A stretch of 64,000 bases of DNA from Candidatus Onthovicinus excrementipullorum (GTDB lineage: Bacteria; Bacillota; Clostridia; Oscillospirales; Acutalibacteraceae), in the NCBI GenBank assembly GCA_018712345.1, contig DVHG01000019.1:55233-119232 (forward strand), written 5' to 3'. Positions 8,204 to 16,649 of the stretch are shown piece after piece; position 1 is the first letter of the stretch; each line of letters opens with the position of its first letter. The translations under genes were made by a program, and so were the position numbers. The notes below the pieces were generated by a model. It was not told the DNA's origin, ran no database searches, and was given only the letters and a program-made list of their open reading frames with translations.

Positions 8204-10173
8204 TTTGATTCCTCCAATTTTTGTTTTTTAACGGATTTTTGGCTGCGGCGTTTTTCGGCGCGCTCTTTATAAGCGATCTTGACGCCTTCAAACGGCCGTC
8301 CCTCGCCCTCGTAAAAGCGGCTGAACATCTCATAGAACTCAAGCCTGAGCGCCTGAATGCCGGTGAGAAGCCCTTCCAATGCCATTACGAGGATGTTGCC
8401 GAAGATAATGACAACGATATTACCCTGGGCTATTGCAAACACGACCGTCATCATGGCGGCGTGGACGAGGACGAATGCGCCGACGCGCAGGAAGGAGATC
8501 GTGTTGCTCATATAGGAGATAAAGTAGTCGAGCAGCTCGAACAGATTTTCAAGAATGTAATCCCCCCAGCTCTCCGGCTTCCAGTGCTCCCGATCATCGA
8601 TCAGATTTACCAGGATCCCCTCAAAGAAGAGGAGCACAACACTGACGACGATCACGGCAATCAGTACGGGCGTGGGGATAACGGAAGTGCCTGTGAACAG
8701 CTGGACGACAAGTGTCACCAGCGCGGCGTACAGCAGAATCCCCATCACACCGTTGTGGTGGAAGACCGCACGGCCAAACTGTTTTCGCTTGATGCTGACA
8801 AGCACATTCATAAACATGGCAACGATCATGAGGAATACGCCGATCCCGATGGAGAAGATCAGGAGCCCGATTACAGAGTCCATCACCTCAAGCGGCTTTC
8901 CGGCCATTCCAAGGGCAGTATACAACGGATTCAAGAACTCCTCATCGCCGAAGAACGAGCCGTACACAAACCCACCGATCGTGGCGGCGATTCCGCAGGG
9001 AATCAGGATCTTCCCGAGCGCCATTTTTTTCAGCTTCCACATCAGATAGCCGAGGATTGCCAGGACAATCCCCTGCCCCACATCGCCAAACATGATGCCG
9101 AACAGGATCGTGTACGTGACCGCGACGAGGCCGGTCGCGTCAAACTCATCATAGGACGGAAGGCCGTACATCTCAATGTAGAACTCAAACGGCCGGAACA
9201 GCGGGTTGTTTTTGAGCAGAACAGGCGGCTTTGCCGCGGACTTTATGTCCGGATCGCTGATCTCATAGGCGGAGCGCTTGATCTTCTGGGCCTTGGCCTC
9301 AAAGCTCTTCGCCTTTTGAGCCGGCACCCAGCCCGCAAAGAAAAAGTAGTTGTCCTTGACGGCCGCATATTTGCGCAGGTCATAGACCAGCTTTAAATGC
9401 GTCAGGCGCGTATAGACCTCCAGAAAGCGCTCGCGGTTCTCCGCCCAGTAATCATCGAGCTGGCTGTTGATTTTTTCCAGGATCTCATCGAGAATCTCGT
9501 TATTTTTCTGGAGCTGTACAATCCCCTCCTTCGCCGTACCGGCGGCGCCAGGAATGTGCAGCCTGTTAAAGTAGAGATTTTGGAAAATCTGATCCACCTC
9601 AGCGATCTTCGCACGCGGGGCAAAATACATCCCCCAGTAGTCGAACGCATCTACCGAGCAGGGCACGAAGAAGACATATGGGTTATCCTCCTCCATGGCG
9701 AGGAGCTTTTCATAATTATCCTTTGGCAGGTGGCCGAAGCGAACCTTGATATACTCACAGTTGAACACCTCGTCCAGATCCAGATCAAAATCCGTGAAAT
9801 GTTTTAGCTGTTCAATCCCGCGCTCACAGGCCTGATGCTGTTCCATCAGATCCTTCCGGTTCCTCGCGAGCTGGCCCGCCGCGCTGTTGAGACGGTCAAC
9901 AAAGGTTCGGATCTCCTCATCGGTCGGCGTGTGCTTCAAATGCCGGATTGGAGCAACCTCAACCTTAGCGTTTTTGGCAAACTCCTCTACCTTCTGAAGC
10001 ATATCGGCATAGGGGTTCACATCCTCCATCGGTGTGTAGCCCAGATCGACCGGGAGATACTGCGCGGCCGGCTCCGGGTGAAAATTGCCGTCCATGCAGC
10101 ATGTCTCAATAAATTCATCGAGCTGTTCCAAAAATCCAGCCACACCGACAAGCTTCATTTTCGCGATTGCCAC
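8200..10173 (-). CDS. ntpI: V/A-type ATP synthase subunit I (membrane stator)
   Basis: The 657-residue homologue of the a subunit, providing the half-channels for ion translocation. The N-terminal half (1-330) is soluble and coiled. The C-terminal half has seven or more membrane helices with FGIMFGDVGQGIVLAILGY near 370, SNTISFLRVGAFVLVHAAM near 570 (with the essential arginine) and LVMALEGLLTGIQALRLEFYEMFSRFYEGEGRPF near the end. It starts with GTG at 10173 behind GGAGGTGAT. It overlaps ntpK by four bases. Confidence 0.95.
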   Translation of the reverse strand: MAIAKMKLVGVAGFLEQLDEFIETCCMDGNFHPEPAAQYLPVDLGYTPMEDVNPYADMLQKVEEFAKNAKVEVAPIRHLKHTPTDEEIRTFVDRLNSAAGQLARNRKDLMEQHQACERGIEQLKHFTDFDLDLDEVFNCEYIKVRFGHLPKDNYEKLLAMEEDNPYVFFVPCSVDAFDYWGMYFAPRAKIAEVDQIFQNLYFNRLHIPGAAGTAKEGIVQLQKNNEILDEILEKINSQLDDYWAENRERFLEVYTRLTHLKLVYDLRKYAAVKDNYFFFAGWVPAQKAKSFEAKAQKIKRSAYEISDPDIKSAAKPPVLLKNNPLFRPFEFYIEMYGLPSYDEFDATGLVAVTYTILFGIMFGDVGQGIVLAILGYLMWKLKKMALGKILIPCGIAATIGGFVYGSFFGDEEFLNPLYTALGMAGKPLEVMDSVIGLLIFSIGIGVFLMIVAMFMNVLVSIKRKQFGRAVFHHNGVMGILLYAALVTLVVQLFTGTSVIPTPVLIAVIVVSVVLLFFEGILVNLIDDREHWKPESWGDYILENLFELLDYFISYMSNTISFLRVGAFVLVHAAMMTVVFAIAQGNIVVIIFGNILVMALEGLLTGIQALRLEFYEMFSRFYEGEGRPFEGVKIAYKERAEKRRSQKSVKKQKLEESK

Positions 10174-10187
10174 GAACGATCACCTCC

Positions 10188-11243
10188 CTATCCATCAACA
10201 CCGATCAGCATGGTCTTTATCGTTTCCGGCGGGATGGAATATCGAATTCCCTCAATGATATGGGTAATATTGCGCACCTCGTTCTCCGCGAGAAAAATGT
10301 AGGAAAACATTACAATATACGGATTGGTTGAGAAGCGGAAGGAGTACTTTTCCAAATCAAAGCGCACCTTCTGGACGCCCTCCTCCAGATAGTCATAATT
10401 TTTTTCTCTCAGGCGCTGACCGATCCGCGTATTTTTCAGACGCGCCAGGAATTCCGTATCCGTTGATGCCGCGGCCAGGTACTCAAGCTCCTGCTTGGTC
10501 AGAGCGCTGCGCCCAAAGACAAGCAACTCGTCAATCTCCTCTTTGGAGGCCTGAATTGTATGCTTGAGACGGTAAATATTGATAATATTTTCAATATCCA
10601 CTTCGCGCTCCAGATAACTGCGCACATCTTTTTTATAGCTGCCGCTGAAGGCCTGATCAACGATGTCACACAGCGTGTCGAACTCGTACTTTTTCATCTC
10701 CGCCTCAAGGGAGAAGTAGTCGATTTCGCCCGTCTCCCGGCTCTGCCGAACAAAGGGCTCAACGATCTTAAAATACTCTGTCCCGTTGAGCACGCGGAGA
10801 ATCTCCTCAAAATCCTTGATCTCGGCTAGGGCAAAAAGATTGAGCTTGGTATGTTCGTTCAGGAAAGGCGGCAGAGAGAAGATATAATCCTCCGGATGGT
10901 GGTTGCAGAGGAACCGCAAAAAGCTCAGGATCTCCTCCACCTCTGCCTGGATGATAAAACAACGGTACAGCTCCGTCCCGATTGACAGCTCATACCGGCA
11001 CATGGAGGCATACTGGTTGAACAGCCGCTTGCGCAGGATGGATTCAAGCTGCTTGCGGTGCAGTGTCTCCGTGACGGCATCCTGCAGAACGTCTGCATAC
11101 ACGGTCCGGTTTTTCAGATAAGTCGCGATCTCACCGACACTTTTGCAGTTGAGCAGGTCGTTGTAATTGGCCGCCGTCAGCTGCCCAGCGTACATGGCGT
11201 GCGCCTTGGCGAGAATCGTGTTGGAAGAAAATCGGTTGAGCAT
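10188..11243 (-). CDS. ntpC: V/A-type ATP synthase subunit C
   Basis: The funnel-shaped connector (about 351 residues) between the central stalk and the membrane ring. The sequence is alpha-helical with family blocks YAGQLTAANYNDLLNCKSVGEIATYL near the start, and DIENIINIYRLKHTI and FRFSTNPYIVMFSYIFLAENEVRNITHIIEG in the C-terminal half. A GTG at 11252 is in frame, but the ATG at 11243 has GGCGGGTGA at a better distance, just after the ntpG stop, and is preferred. Confidence 0.9.
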   Translation of the reverse strand: MLNRFSSNTILAKAHAMYAGQLTAANYNDLLNCKSVGEIATYLKNRTVYADVLQDAVTETLHRKQLESILRKRLFNQYASMCRYELSIGTELYRCFIIQAEVEEILSFLRFLCNHHPEDYIFSLPPFLNEHTKLNLFALAEIKDFEEILRVLNGTEYFKIVEPFVRQSRETGEIDYFSLEAEMKKYEFDTLCDIVDQAFSGSYKKDVRSYLEREVDIENIINIYRLKHTIQASKEEIDELLVFGRSALTKQELEYLAAASTDTEFLARLKNTRIGQRLREKNYDYLEEGVQKVRFDLEKYSFRFSTNPYIVMFSYIFLAENEVRNITHIIEGIRYSIPPETIKTMLIGVDG

Positions 11244-11244
11244 A

Positions 11245-11559
11245 TTATTCACCCGCCAGTGTCCGTTTTACGATCTCATCCACCCAAGCGTCCGCACCTG
11301 CCCTGTATGCCTGCTCCAGTCGATCGGCAGCGCGGGAACCCGCCTGCTCAATCTCCTGCGTGCGGCGGCGGATCTTTTGATCACTCTCCGCGGCAAGGCG
11401 TTCCATCTCCTGCGCCGTGTAGGCACTGTACTTGTCGTCAATCTCCTTCAGCTTACCGTCAAGGGCTTTCATCTGATTGTTTTTATATTCCTCAGCCTCC
11501 TGCGCGCGCAGGCGTGCCTTTTTATCCATTTCCACGATGGCGTCAATCATTTTTTCCAT
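11245..11559 (-). CDS. V/A-type ATP synthase subunit G/H (peripheral stalk)
   Basis: A 104-residue, almost wholly helical and highly charged protein, first gene of the operon. That fits the peripheral-stalk partner of subunit E: a long coiled coil from KARLRAQEAEEYKNNQMK to QEIEQAGSRAADRLEQ. The frame is open further upstream, but AGGGGG lies seven bases before the ATG at 11559, and translation from there yields the normal length of about 100 residues. Confidence 0.82.
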   Translation of the reverse strand: MEKMIDAIVEMDKKARLRAQEAEEYKNNQMKALDGKLKEIDDKYSAYTAQEMERLAAESDQKIRRRTQEIEQAGSRAADRLEQAYRAGADAWVDEIVKRTLAGE

Positions 11560-11595
11560 GGAAAGGCCCCCTAAACTCATTTTTGCATAGCTAAT

Positions 11596-11627
11596 ATTAT
11601 AGTCGCTTGTTAACAAAAAAACAAGCG
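11596..11627 (-). promoter_or_regulatory. V-type ATPase operon promoter with inverted repeat
   Basis: On the minus strand TATAAT (11596-11601) lies 17 bases from TTGTTT (11619-11624). A perfect 8-base inverted repeat, CGCTTGTT/AACAAGCG (11604-11627), covers the spacer and -35 region, the position expected of a repressor site. No other promoter is visible inside the operon. Confidence 0.6.
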
Positions 11628-11691
11628 TAAATTTGACAAAAAAATGCCCCAAAATTCGTGTTTAATGATTCAAAAATAAATGCTGGAAATA

Positions 11692-11738
11692 AAGAAAAAA
11701 GTGTATGCACACACCTGGTATGCATACACTGATTTTTT
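11692..11738. terminator. Terminator after cysS, bidirectional
   Basis: AGTGTATGCA and TGCATACACT form a perfect 10-base stem with an 11-base loop (11700-11730). On the minus strand it is followed by TTTTTTCTTT, ending cysS transcription; on the plus strand by GATTTTTT. It insulates the ATPase promoter. Confidence 0.85.
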
Positions 11739-11755
11739 AGGCTACCACTGTGATA

Positions 11756-13150
11756 TCACTGCTCCACATGCCACTTGACGCCCTGCGGGGTATCCTCAAT
11801 CACAATCCCGCGGCTCTTGAGCTCATCGCGAATCTCATCGGCGCGCGCCCAGTTCTTCTCCTTGCGGGCCTGACTGCGTTCCTCAATCAGCCTTTCGACC
11901 TCGGCATCAAGGCTATTGTCCATCTTATTATAGAGCAGTCCAAGGACATCGCACAGCTCATGGAACAGGCTGCGCGCCGCAGCAATCGTCTGTTTGGATG
12001 CGTCCGCGCCGAGTACGTCCTTATTGATATCGCTGACCAGCTCAAAAATGCATGCCAAGCCGTTGGCAGTGTTCAGATCATCATCCATGGCGGTGATAAA
12101 ATCCTCCCGGTGCTTTGCAAGCCGGCCGAGCAGCGCCTCATCCGCCGCGCCATCCGCCGCATTGCCAAAAGCGAAATCAAGCGCCTCGGCGCAGTTGTAC
12201 AGCCGGGCCAGAGAGGCCTTACACTGCTCAATAATCTGAACGGAATAGTTGATCGGGCTCCTGTACTGAGAGGAGATCATCAGGTAGCGGATCGGCTCGT
12301 AGCCGTACTTCTCCGCCACATCACGGACGGTGAAAAAATTACCCAGTGATTTGGACATTTTTACATTGTCCACATTGATATAGCCGTTGTGCATCCAATA
12401 GCGCGCAAAGGGGACGCCGTTGCAGCACTCGCTCTGCGCGATCTCATTCTCATGGTGCGGGAAGATCAGATCCTGCCCGCCGCAGTGAATATCGATCGTC
12501 TGCCCCAGATAGCGGCGCGCCATGGCAGAGCACTCGATGTGCCAGCCCGGGCGCCCCTCCCCCCACGGAGACTTCCATCTCGGCTCGCCGGGCTTGGCAG
12601 CCTTCCAAAGGGCGAAATCCATCGGATCCTTTTTGAGCTCCCCAATATTGATGCGCGCACCGGCCTCCAGTTCCTCAAGCGGCTGGTGGGAGAGCTTGCC
12701 GTACTCCTCAAATTTGGCCGGGCTGAAGTAGACATCCCCCTGTACCTCATAGGCATAACCCTTCTCAATCAGGGTGGAGATGATGGAAATGATCTCATCA
12801 ATATTCTCCGTAGCGCGGGGATGGACAGTGGCCTTCCGGATATTGAGCCCCTGGGCATCCGTCCAGTATTCCTGAATATACTTTTCCGCCACCTCGGAGA
12901 AAGAGATCCCCTCCTCGTTCGCACGGCGGATGATCTTATCGTCCACATCGGTGAAGTTCTGGACAAAGTCCACCTTCAGCCCGCGGTACTCCAGGTACCG
13001 GCGCAGCACGTCAAAAACGCACAGCGGGCGCGCGTTGCCGATGTGGATAAAATTGTAGACCGTGGGGCCGCAGGCATAGATTTTAACCGTATTGGGCTCA
13101 ATGGTTTTTAATTCCTCTTTCTGTCTGGTGAGCGTATTAAAAATCTTCAT
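11756..13150 (-). CDS. cysS: Cysteinyl-tRNA synthetase
   Basis: Class I synthetase (about 464 residues) charging tRNA-Cys. The zinc-binding cysteine is in CGPTVYN near residue 28, the HIGH motif reads HIGN near 37, the zinc and recognition block is WHIECSAMARRYLG near 205, and KMSKSLGN near 266. The C-terminal helical anticodon-recognition domain ends in WHVEQ. The ATG at 13150 has GGAGG six bases upstream; the ATG at 13156 touches that site and is rejected. It overlaps the cysE end by 14 bases, so the two are coupled and share the T-box leader. Confidence 0.95.
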   Translation of the reverse strand: MKIFNTLTRQKEELKTIEPNTVKIYACGPTVYNFIHIGNARPLCVFDVLRRYLEYRGLKVDFVQNFTDVDDKIIRRANEEGISFSEVAEKYIQEYWTDAQGLNIRKATVHPRATENIDEIISIISTLIEKGYAYEVQGDVYFSPAKFEEYGKLSHQPLEELEAGARINIGELKKDPMDFALWKAAKPGEPRWKSPWGEGRPGWHIECSAMARRYLGQTIDIHCGGQDLIFPHHENEIAQSECCNGVPFARYWMHNGYINVDNVKMSKSLGNFFTVRDVAEKYGYEPIRYLMISSQYRSPINYSVQIIEQCKASLARLYNCAEALDFAFGNAADGAADEALLGRLAKHREDFITAMDDDLNTANGLACIFELVSDINKDVLGADASKQTIAAARSLFHELCDVLGLLYNKMDNSLDAEVERLIEERSQARKEKNWARADEIRDELKSRGIVIEDTPQGVKWHVEQ

Positions 13151-13787
13151 ATACATCCTCCACTTTTTTGCTCAGGTCCCTTTCCAGGGCCTCAATGATC
13201 CGATTCATATGATCCAGCTCCTGCTTGACAGGATCCGGCACGTGCACCTGATCCAGATTATCCACACGCATTCCGTTGCGGCGTACAACGCGCGCCGGAA
13301 CGCCGACGGCCGTGGAATTCGGTGGGATCTCCTCAAGCACGACCGCGCCGGCGGCGATATTCGTATTATCCCCAACCTTGAACGGGCCAAGCACCTTGGC
13401 GCCCGCGCCGATCATGACATTGTTGCCGATGGTCGGGTGGCGTTTGCCGGTATCCTTTCCGGTGCCGCCGAGCGTGACGCCCTGATAGATCGTCACATCA
13501 TCGCCGATTTCAGTCGTCTCCCCGATGACAACACCGGTACCGTGATCGATAAAAAAACGCTTGCCGATTTTGGCCGCGGGGTGGATCTCGATCCCCGTCT
13601 TCCGCGACGCGCGCTGGGAGATCCAACGCGCCAGAAAGAACATGTTGTGGCGGTAGAACCAATTCGCCCGCCGGTGCATTCGGATCGCCTTAAGCCCCGG
13701 ATAAAGGAACAGTACCTCCAGCGCCGAACGCGCGGCCGGATCGCGATCCCGTACGCAGGCAATATCCTCACGCAGCTGCGCAAACAT
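13137..13787 (-). CDS. cysE: Serine O-acetyltransferase
   Basis: Makes O-acetylserine from serine and acetyl-CoA, the first step of cysteine synthesis. A helical N-terminal part is followed by hexapeptide left-handed beta-helix repeats from TGIEIHPAAKIG onward, with catalytic DHGTGVVIGETTEIGDDV and HPTIGNNVMIGAGAKVLG. ATGs at 13817 and 13793 are in frame, but AGGAGG is eight bases before the ATG at 13787, and 13817 abuts the T-box terminator, so 13787 is preferred (216 residues). Confidence 0.93.
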   Translation of the reverse strand: MFAQLREDIACVRDRDPAARSALEVLFLYPGLKAIRMHRRANWFYRHNMFFLARWISQRASRKTGIEIHPAAKIGKRFFIDHGTGVVIGETTEIGDDVTIYQGVTLGGTGKDTGKRHPTIGNNVMIGAGAKVLGPFKVGDNTNIAAGAVVLEEIPPNSTAVGVPARVVRRNGMRVDNLDQVHVPDPVKQELDHMNRIIEALERDLSKKVEDVYEDF

Positions 13788-13817
13788 ACCCATAACCTCC
13801 TGAAAATCCTCAATCAT

Positions 13818-14073
13818 ATAATAAAAAAGCCCCCGCGCCCAAACCGGGCACAGGGGGCGGCAATCATCCGCGGTTCCACTCCTGATTTCTCACTCGCAGG
13901 CCGATAACGGGGCGAACCGTACACGGATACTCGGCCGCCGGCCTTTCCCCGCGCAAGCTCATGGGTGCATTTCAATCCCGTGCCGGGGCCGGGACGCTCA
14001 CACCAATCCTGCGTCCCTCTCTGGAGGCTGCACCGGGACCTACTCTCCCAATCATTGCAGATGAACTTTTGAT
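13818..14073 (-). promoter_or_regulatory. T-box leader sensing tRNA-Cys
   Basis: The minus-strand leader of cysE-cysS has the elements of a T-box riboswitch. Stem I begins with GAGAGTAGG. A specifier loop reads GAAA-TGC-ACC, with TGC (13967-13969) a Cys codon. The conserved AGGAGTGGAACCGCGG lies at 13868-13883. A terminator with GCCCCC/GGGGGC ends (13829-13858) is followed by six T. The antiterminator bulge reads TGGA, whose A would pair with discriminator U of tRNA-Cys. Uncharged tRNA-Cys should switch the leader to antitermination and raise cysteine synthesis and tRNA charging together. Confidence 0.93.
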
Positions 14074-14079
14074 ACTTCT

Positions 14080-14108
14080 ATTATATTACATTTTCAAAAA
14101 AATGCCAC
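14080..14108 (-). promoter_or_regulatory. Promoter of the T-box cysE-cysS operon
   Basis: On the minus strand GTGGCA (14103-14108), 17 bases, TATAAT (14080-14085), starting right after the pgsA stop. Transcription would begin near 14073, at the head of the T-box leader. Confidence 0.7.
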
Positions 14109-14675
14109 TTATTTTTTTACGCTGATATGTTTTCGCGCACCATACACATAAGTGATACCGGAAACGACCGTCAATCCGGCAATAATCCACATCAGAATGT
14201 TGGAGATCAGCGCCAACGGGAACCCTGCGGGGAGAATCCCGTCCAGTTGCAGCTCGTTAAACAGCAAGACGAGAGAGATGAAGATCATTTGGCTGGCCGT
14301 TTTCAGCTTTCCCCAGATGTTGGCCGCGATCACATTGCCGTCCGATGAGGCGACCAGACGCACGGAGGTGACGACGAACTCACGCGTGAGCACGAGCATC
14401 ACCACCCAGATATTGCACAGCCCCATGCTCATCAGGCCGAGCAGCGCCGCCGTGACAAGCATTTTATCCGCTACCGGGTCGAGGAACTTGCCAAAAACGG
14501 TGACCTGCCCATTTTTACGCGCCAGCTTGCCGTCGATAAAATCCGTCACCGCCGCAAGCACAAAAATCAAAAACGCAATCAGCGAATAGTGCGGCAGCGT
14601 CTGCCACATCAAAAAAATCAGGAACACCGGCGCCAGAATGAACCGGGCAACGGTCAATCGATTGGGTAAATTCAT
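14109..14675 (-). CDS. pgsA: CDP-diacylglycerol-glycerol-3-phosphate phosphatidyltransferase
   Basis: A membrane enzyme of 188 residues committing CDP-diacylglycerol to phosphatidylglycerol phosphate. The CDP-alcohol phosphotransferase signature D-G-x2-A-R-x8-G-x3-D-x3-D is present from DGKLARKNGQ near residue 49 to GKFLDPVADKM near 62. Several hydrophobic segments follow (LIAFLIFVLAAVTDFI, LLGLMSMGLCNIWVVMLVL, LISNILMWIIAGLTVV). It is the last gene of recA-recX-rimO-pgsA, seven bases after rimO. The GGAGG is rather far (11 bases) from the ATG. Confidence 0.93.
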   Translation of the reverse strand: MNLPNRLTVARFILAPVFLIFLMWQTLPHYSLIAFLIFVLAAVTDFIDGKLARKNGQVTVFGKFLDPVADKMLVTAALLGLMSMGLCNIWVVMLVLTREFVVTSVRLVASSDGNVIAANIWGKLKTASQMIFISLVLLFNELQLDGILPAGFPLALISNILMWIIAGLTVVSGITYVYGARKHISVKK

Positions 14676-14681
14676 CTGCGG

Positions 14682-16025
14682 TTAAGCCTCCGTATCGTCC
14701 TCCGCCAGCTCGCCGATCAGATCATAGCCGTCCGTATCCGTGACGCGGACCTTCACAAAGCTGCCGGGCTCAGGCGTTTTATTGCAGCGGAAGAGCACAC
14801 GGCCGTCAATCTCCGGGGCATCCATGTACGTCCGCCCGATACAGCAACCGCTCTCCGCATCCAGCCCGTCCACGATCACCTCATACGTCTTTCCGATCCG
14901 TGAACGGTTCTTCCTGTCAAATATAACATATTGCTGCTGCATAATCAACTCGCCGCGGTGTTTTTTTAACGTCTCCTCTACCTGATCCGGGAATTCCGCC
15001 GCGGGGGTCCCCTCCTCCGGAGAATAGGCAAAACAGCCCAGACGGTCAAATTCGGCACGATTCACAAAGTCGGAGAGCGTCTCAAACTCCCGCTCCCCTT
15101 CACCGGGAAAACCGGTCATCACCGTCGTGCGGATGACGACTTCCGGCAGGCGCGCGCGGATCTTCTCCAGCAGGGCGAACAGTTCCTCCGGAGATCCCTT
15201 CCGGTTCATCCGGCGCAGGACCGCGGCATCCGCATGCTGAAGCGGCAGATCAATGTATGGGAGCACCTTTGGCTGGACAGCGATGGTATCGAGCAGGCGG
15301 TCCGTGATCCGGTCCGGATAGCAATACAACAGGCGGATCCAGTGAATCCCAGCGATCCCGCACAGCTGATCCAGCAGATCCGGCAATTTGGACTCATGAT
15401 AGAGATCCTCCCCATAGCGCGTGGTATCCTGCGCGACGAGAATCAGCTCCCGCACGCCGGACTCCGCCAGACTGCGCGCCTCCGCCACAACGTTCTCCAT
15501 CGGGCGGCTGCGCATGTTCCCCCGGATATAGGGGATGGCACAGTAGGCACAGCGGTTGCTGCACCCCTCCGATATTTTCAGATAGGCCCAGTGGGGCGGC
15601 GTGGTCAGCAGCCGCTCCCCCTCCAGCGGAAGATTTTCTTTAGGTGGGCACTCGCAGTAGGACTTCCCCGCCAGCGCATCCCGGACGATCCGGACAATAT
15701 CCCCATCCGCGCCGATCCCGGCTACCACATCCACCTCCGGCATCTCCGTCAGAACCTGCTGATTATACCGCTCCGCCAGACAGCCGGTGACGATCAGCGC
15801 CTTTAAGCGAGCGCTCTGCTTCAGCTCCGCAGTCTCCAGAATATTTTCAATCGCCTCGCGCTTGGCATCCTCAATAAAGCCGCACGTGTTGACGATAATG
15901 GCATCCGCCTCCATCTGGTCGGCCGTGATCTCGAATCCGGCATTTTTCAGACTCGCCAGCATCCGCTCAGCGTCCACCTGATTTTTAGGACATCCAAGCG
16001 ATATCATTCCGATTTTACAGGACAT
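14682..16025 (-). CDS. rimO: Ribosomal protein S12 methylthiotransferase
   Basis: Radical-SAM methylthiotransferase of 447 residues that modifies the conserved aspartate of S12. The N-terminal UPF0004 domain starts ISLGCPKNQVDAE, with cluster-binding cysteines at about 11, 48 and 82. The radical-SAM motif is CSNRCAYCAIP near 155. The C-terminal TRAM domain ends with FVKVRVTDTDGYDLIGE. PKNQVDAE and the short TRAM domain point to RimO rather than MiaB. GGGGAG precedes the ATG, four bases after recX. Confidence 0.95.
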   Translation of the reverse strand: MSCKIGMISLGCPKNQVDAERMLASLKNAGFEITADQMEADAIIVNTCGFIEDAKREAIENILETAELKQSARLKALIVTGCLAERYNQQVLTEMPEVDVVAGIGADGDIVRIVRDALAGKSYCECPPKENLPLEGERLLTTPPHWAYLKISEGCSNRCAYCAIPYIRGNMRSRPMENVVAEARSLAESGVRELILVAQDTTRYGEDLYHESKLPDLLDQLCGIAGIHWIRLLYCYPDRITDRLLDTIAVQPKVLPYIDLPLQHADAAVLRRMNRKGSPEELFALLEKIRARLPEVVIRTTVMTGFPGEGEREFETLSDFVNRAEFDRLGCFAYSPEEGTPAAEFPDQVEETLKKHRGELIMQQQYVIFDRKNRSRIGKTYEVIVDGLDAESGCCIGRTYMDAPEIDGRVLFRCNKTPEPGSFVKVRVTDTDGYDLIGELAEDDTEA

Positions 16026-16028
16026 ACA

Positions 16029-16649
16029 CTACTCCCCGCTATCAAATTCTTCACACAGGCGCTCCATCACCCGGCGGATATCCGAATACGCATATCCCCG
16101 GCGGGCAAGCGCCGCGACGGCACGATCACGGTCCCGCGGACTGCGCGAAAAGTAGGACAGCTTACCGCGCAGCAGATCCTCGATGCCGGACTCCTCGTCA
16201 AAGGGCAGATCCGCCACCGCCGCACGTGCCAGCTCTCGGGAAATGCCGCGGGAGACCAGCTTATCCACAGCCCCGCGCGCGGAGACCTTTTTGTTCCGCA
16301 GTAATTCCTCCGCATAGAGCGCGGCATACTCGGCATCGTTGAGCAGGCCGTACTCCTCCAGCTGATCCGCCGCCCGCTCCGCTGCATCGGGGGAAACGCC
16401 GTCCCGAATCAGCCGCTCCAGCAGGGCGCGGCGCGACTTAGGTGCGTATGATAAAATCCCCAGTGCACGGTTGTAGGCGCGGCGAAACTCCGCCTGAACC
16501 TTCAGCTGCTCCAGCCGCTCCGGTGCAACCTCTCCACCAGAGGCAATCCCCTGTGAAAACCAGAATTCTCTGTCGACGGTGAGCAGATACTCCCCATCGA
16601 CAGAGACGTGAACCTTATCACCGCGGCCCTGTTTGGCTGTGATAATCAT
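16029..16649 (-). CDS. recX: RecX, modulator of RecA
   Basis: A 206-residue helical protein with three RecX three-helix repeats: RALGILSYAPKSRRALLERLIRDGVSPDAAERAADQLEEYGLLND is the first, and the family ARRGYAYSDIRRVM lies near the end. It binds RecA filaments and limits their extension. Its start overlaps the recA stop (TAATG), so the two are translationally coupled. The N-terminal 50 residues are a barrel-like extension common in Firmicute RecX. Confidence 0.88.
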   Translation of the reverse strand: MIITAKQGRGDKVHVSVDGEYLLTVDREFWFSQGIASGGEVAPERLEQLKVQAEFRRAYNRALGILSYAPKSRRALLERLIRDGVSPDAAERAADQLEEYGLLNDAEYAALYAEELLRNKKVSARGAVDKLVSRGISRELARAAVADLPFDEESGIEDLLRGKLSYFSRSPRDRDRAVAALARRGYAYSDIRRVMERLCEEFDSGE

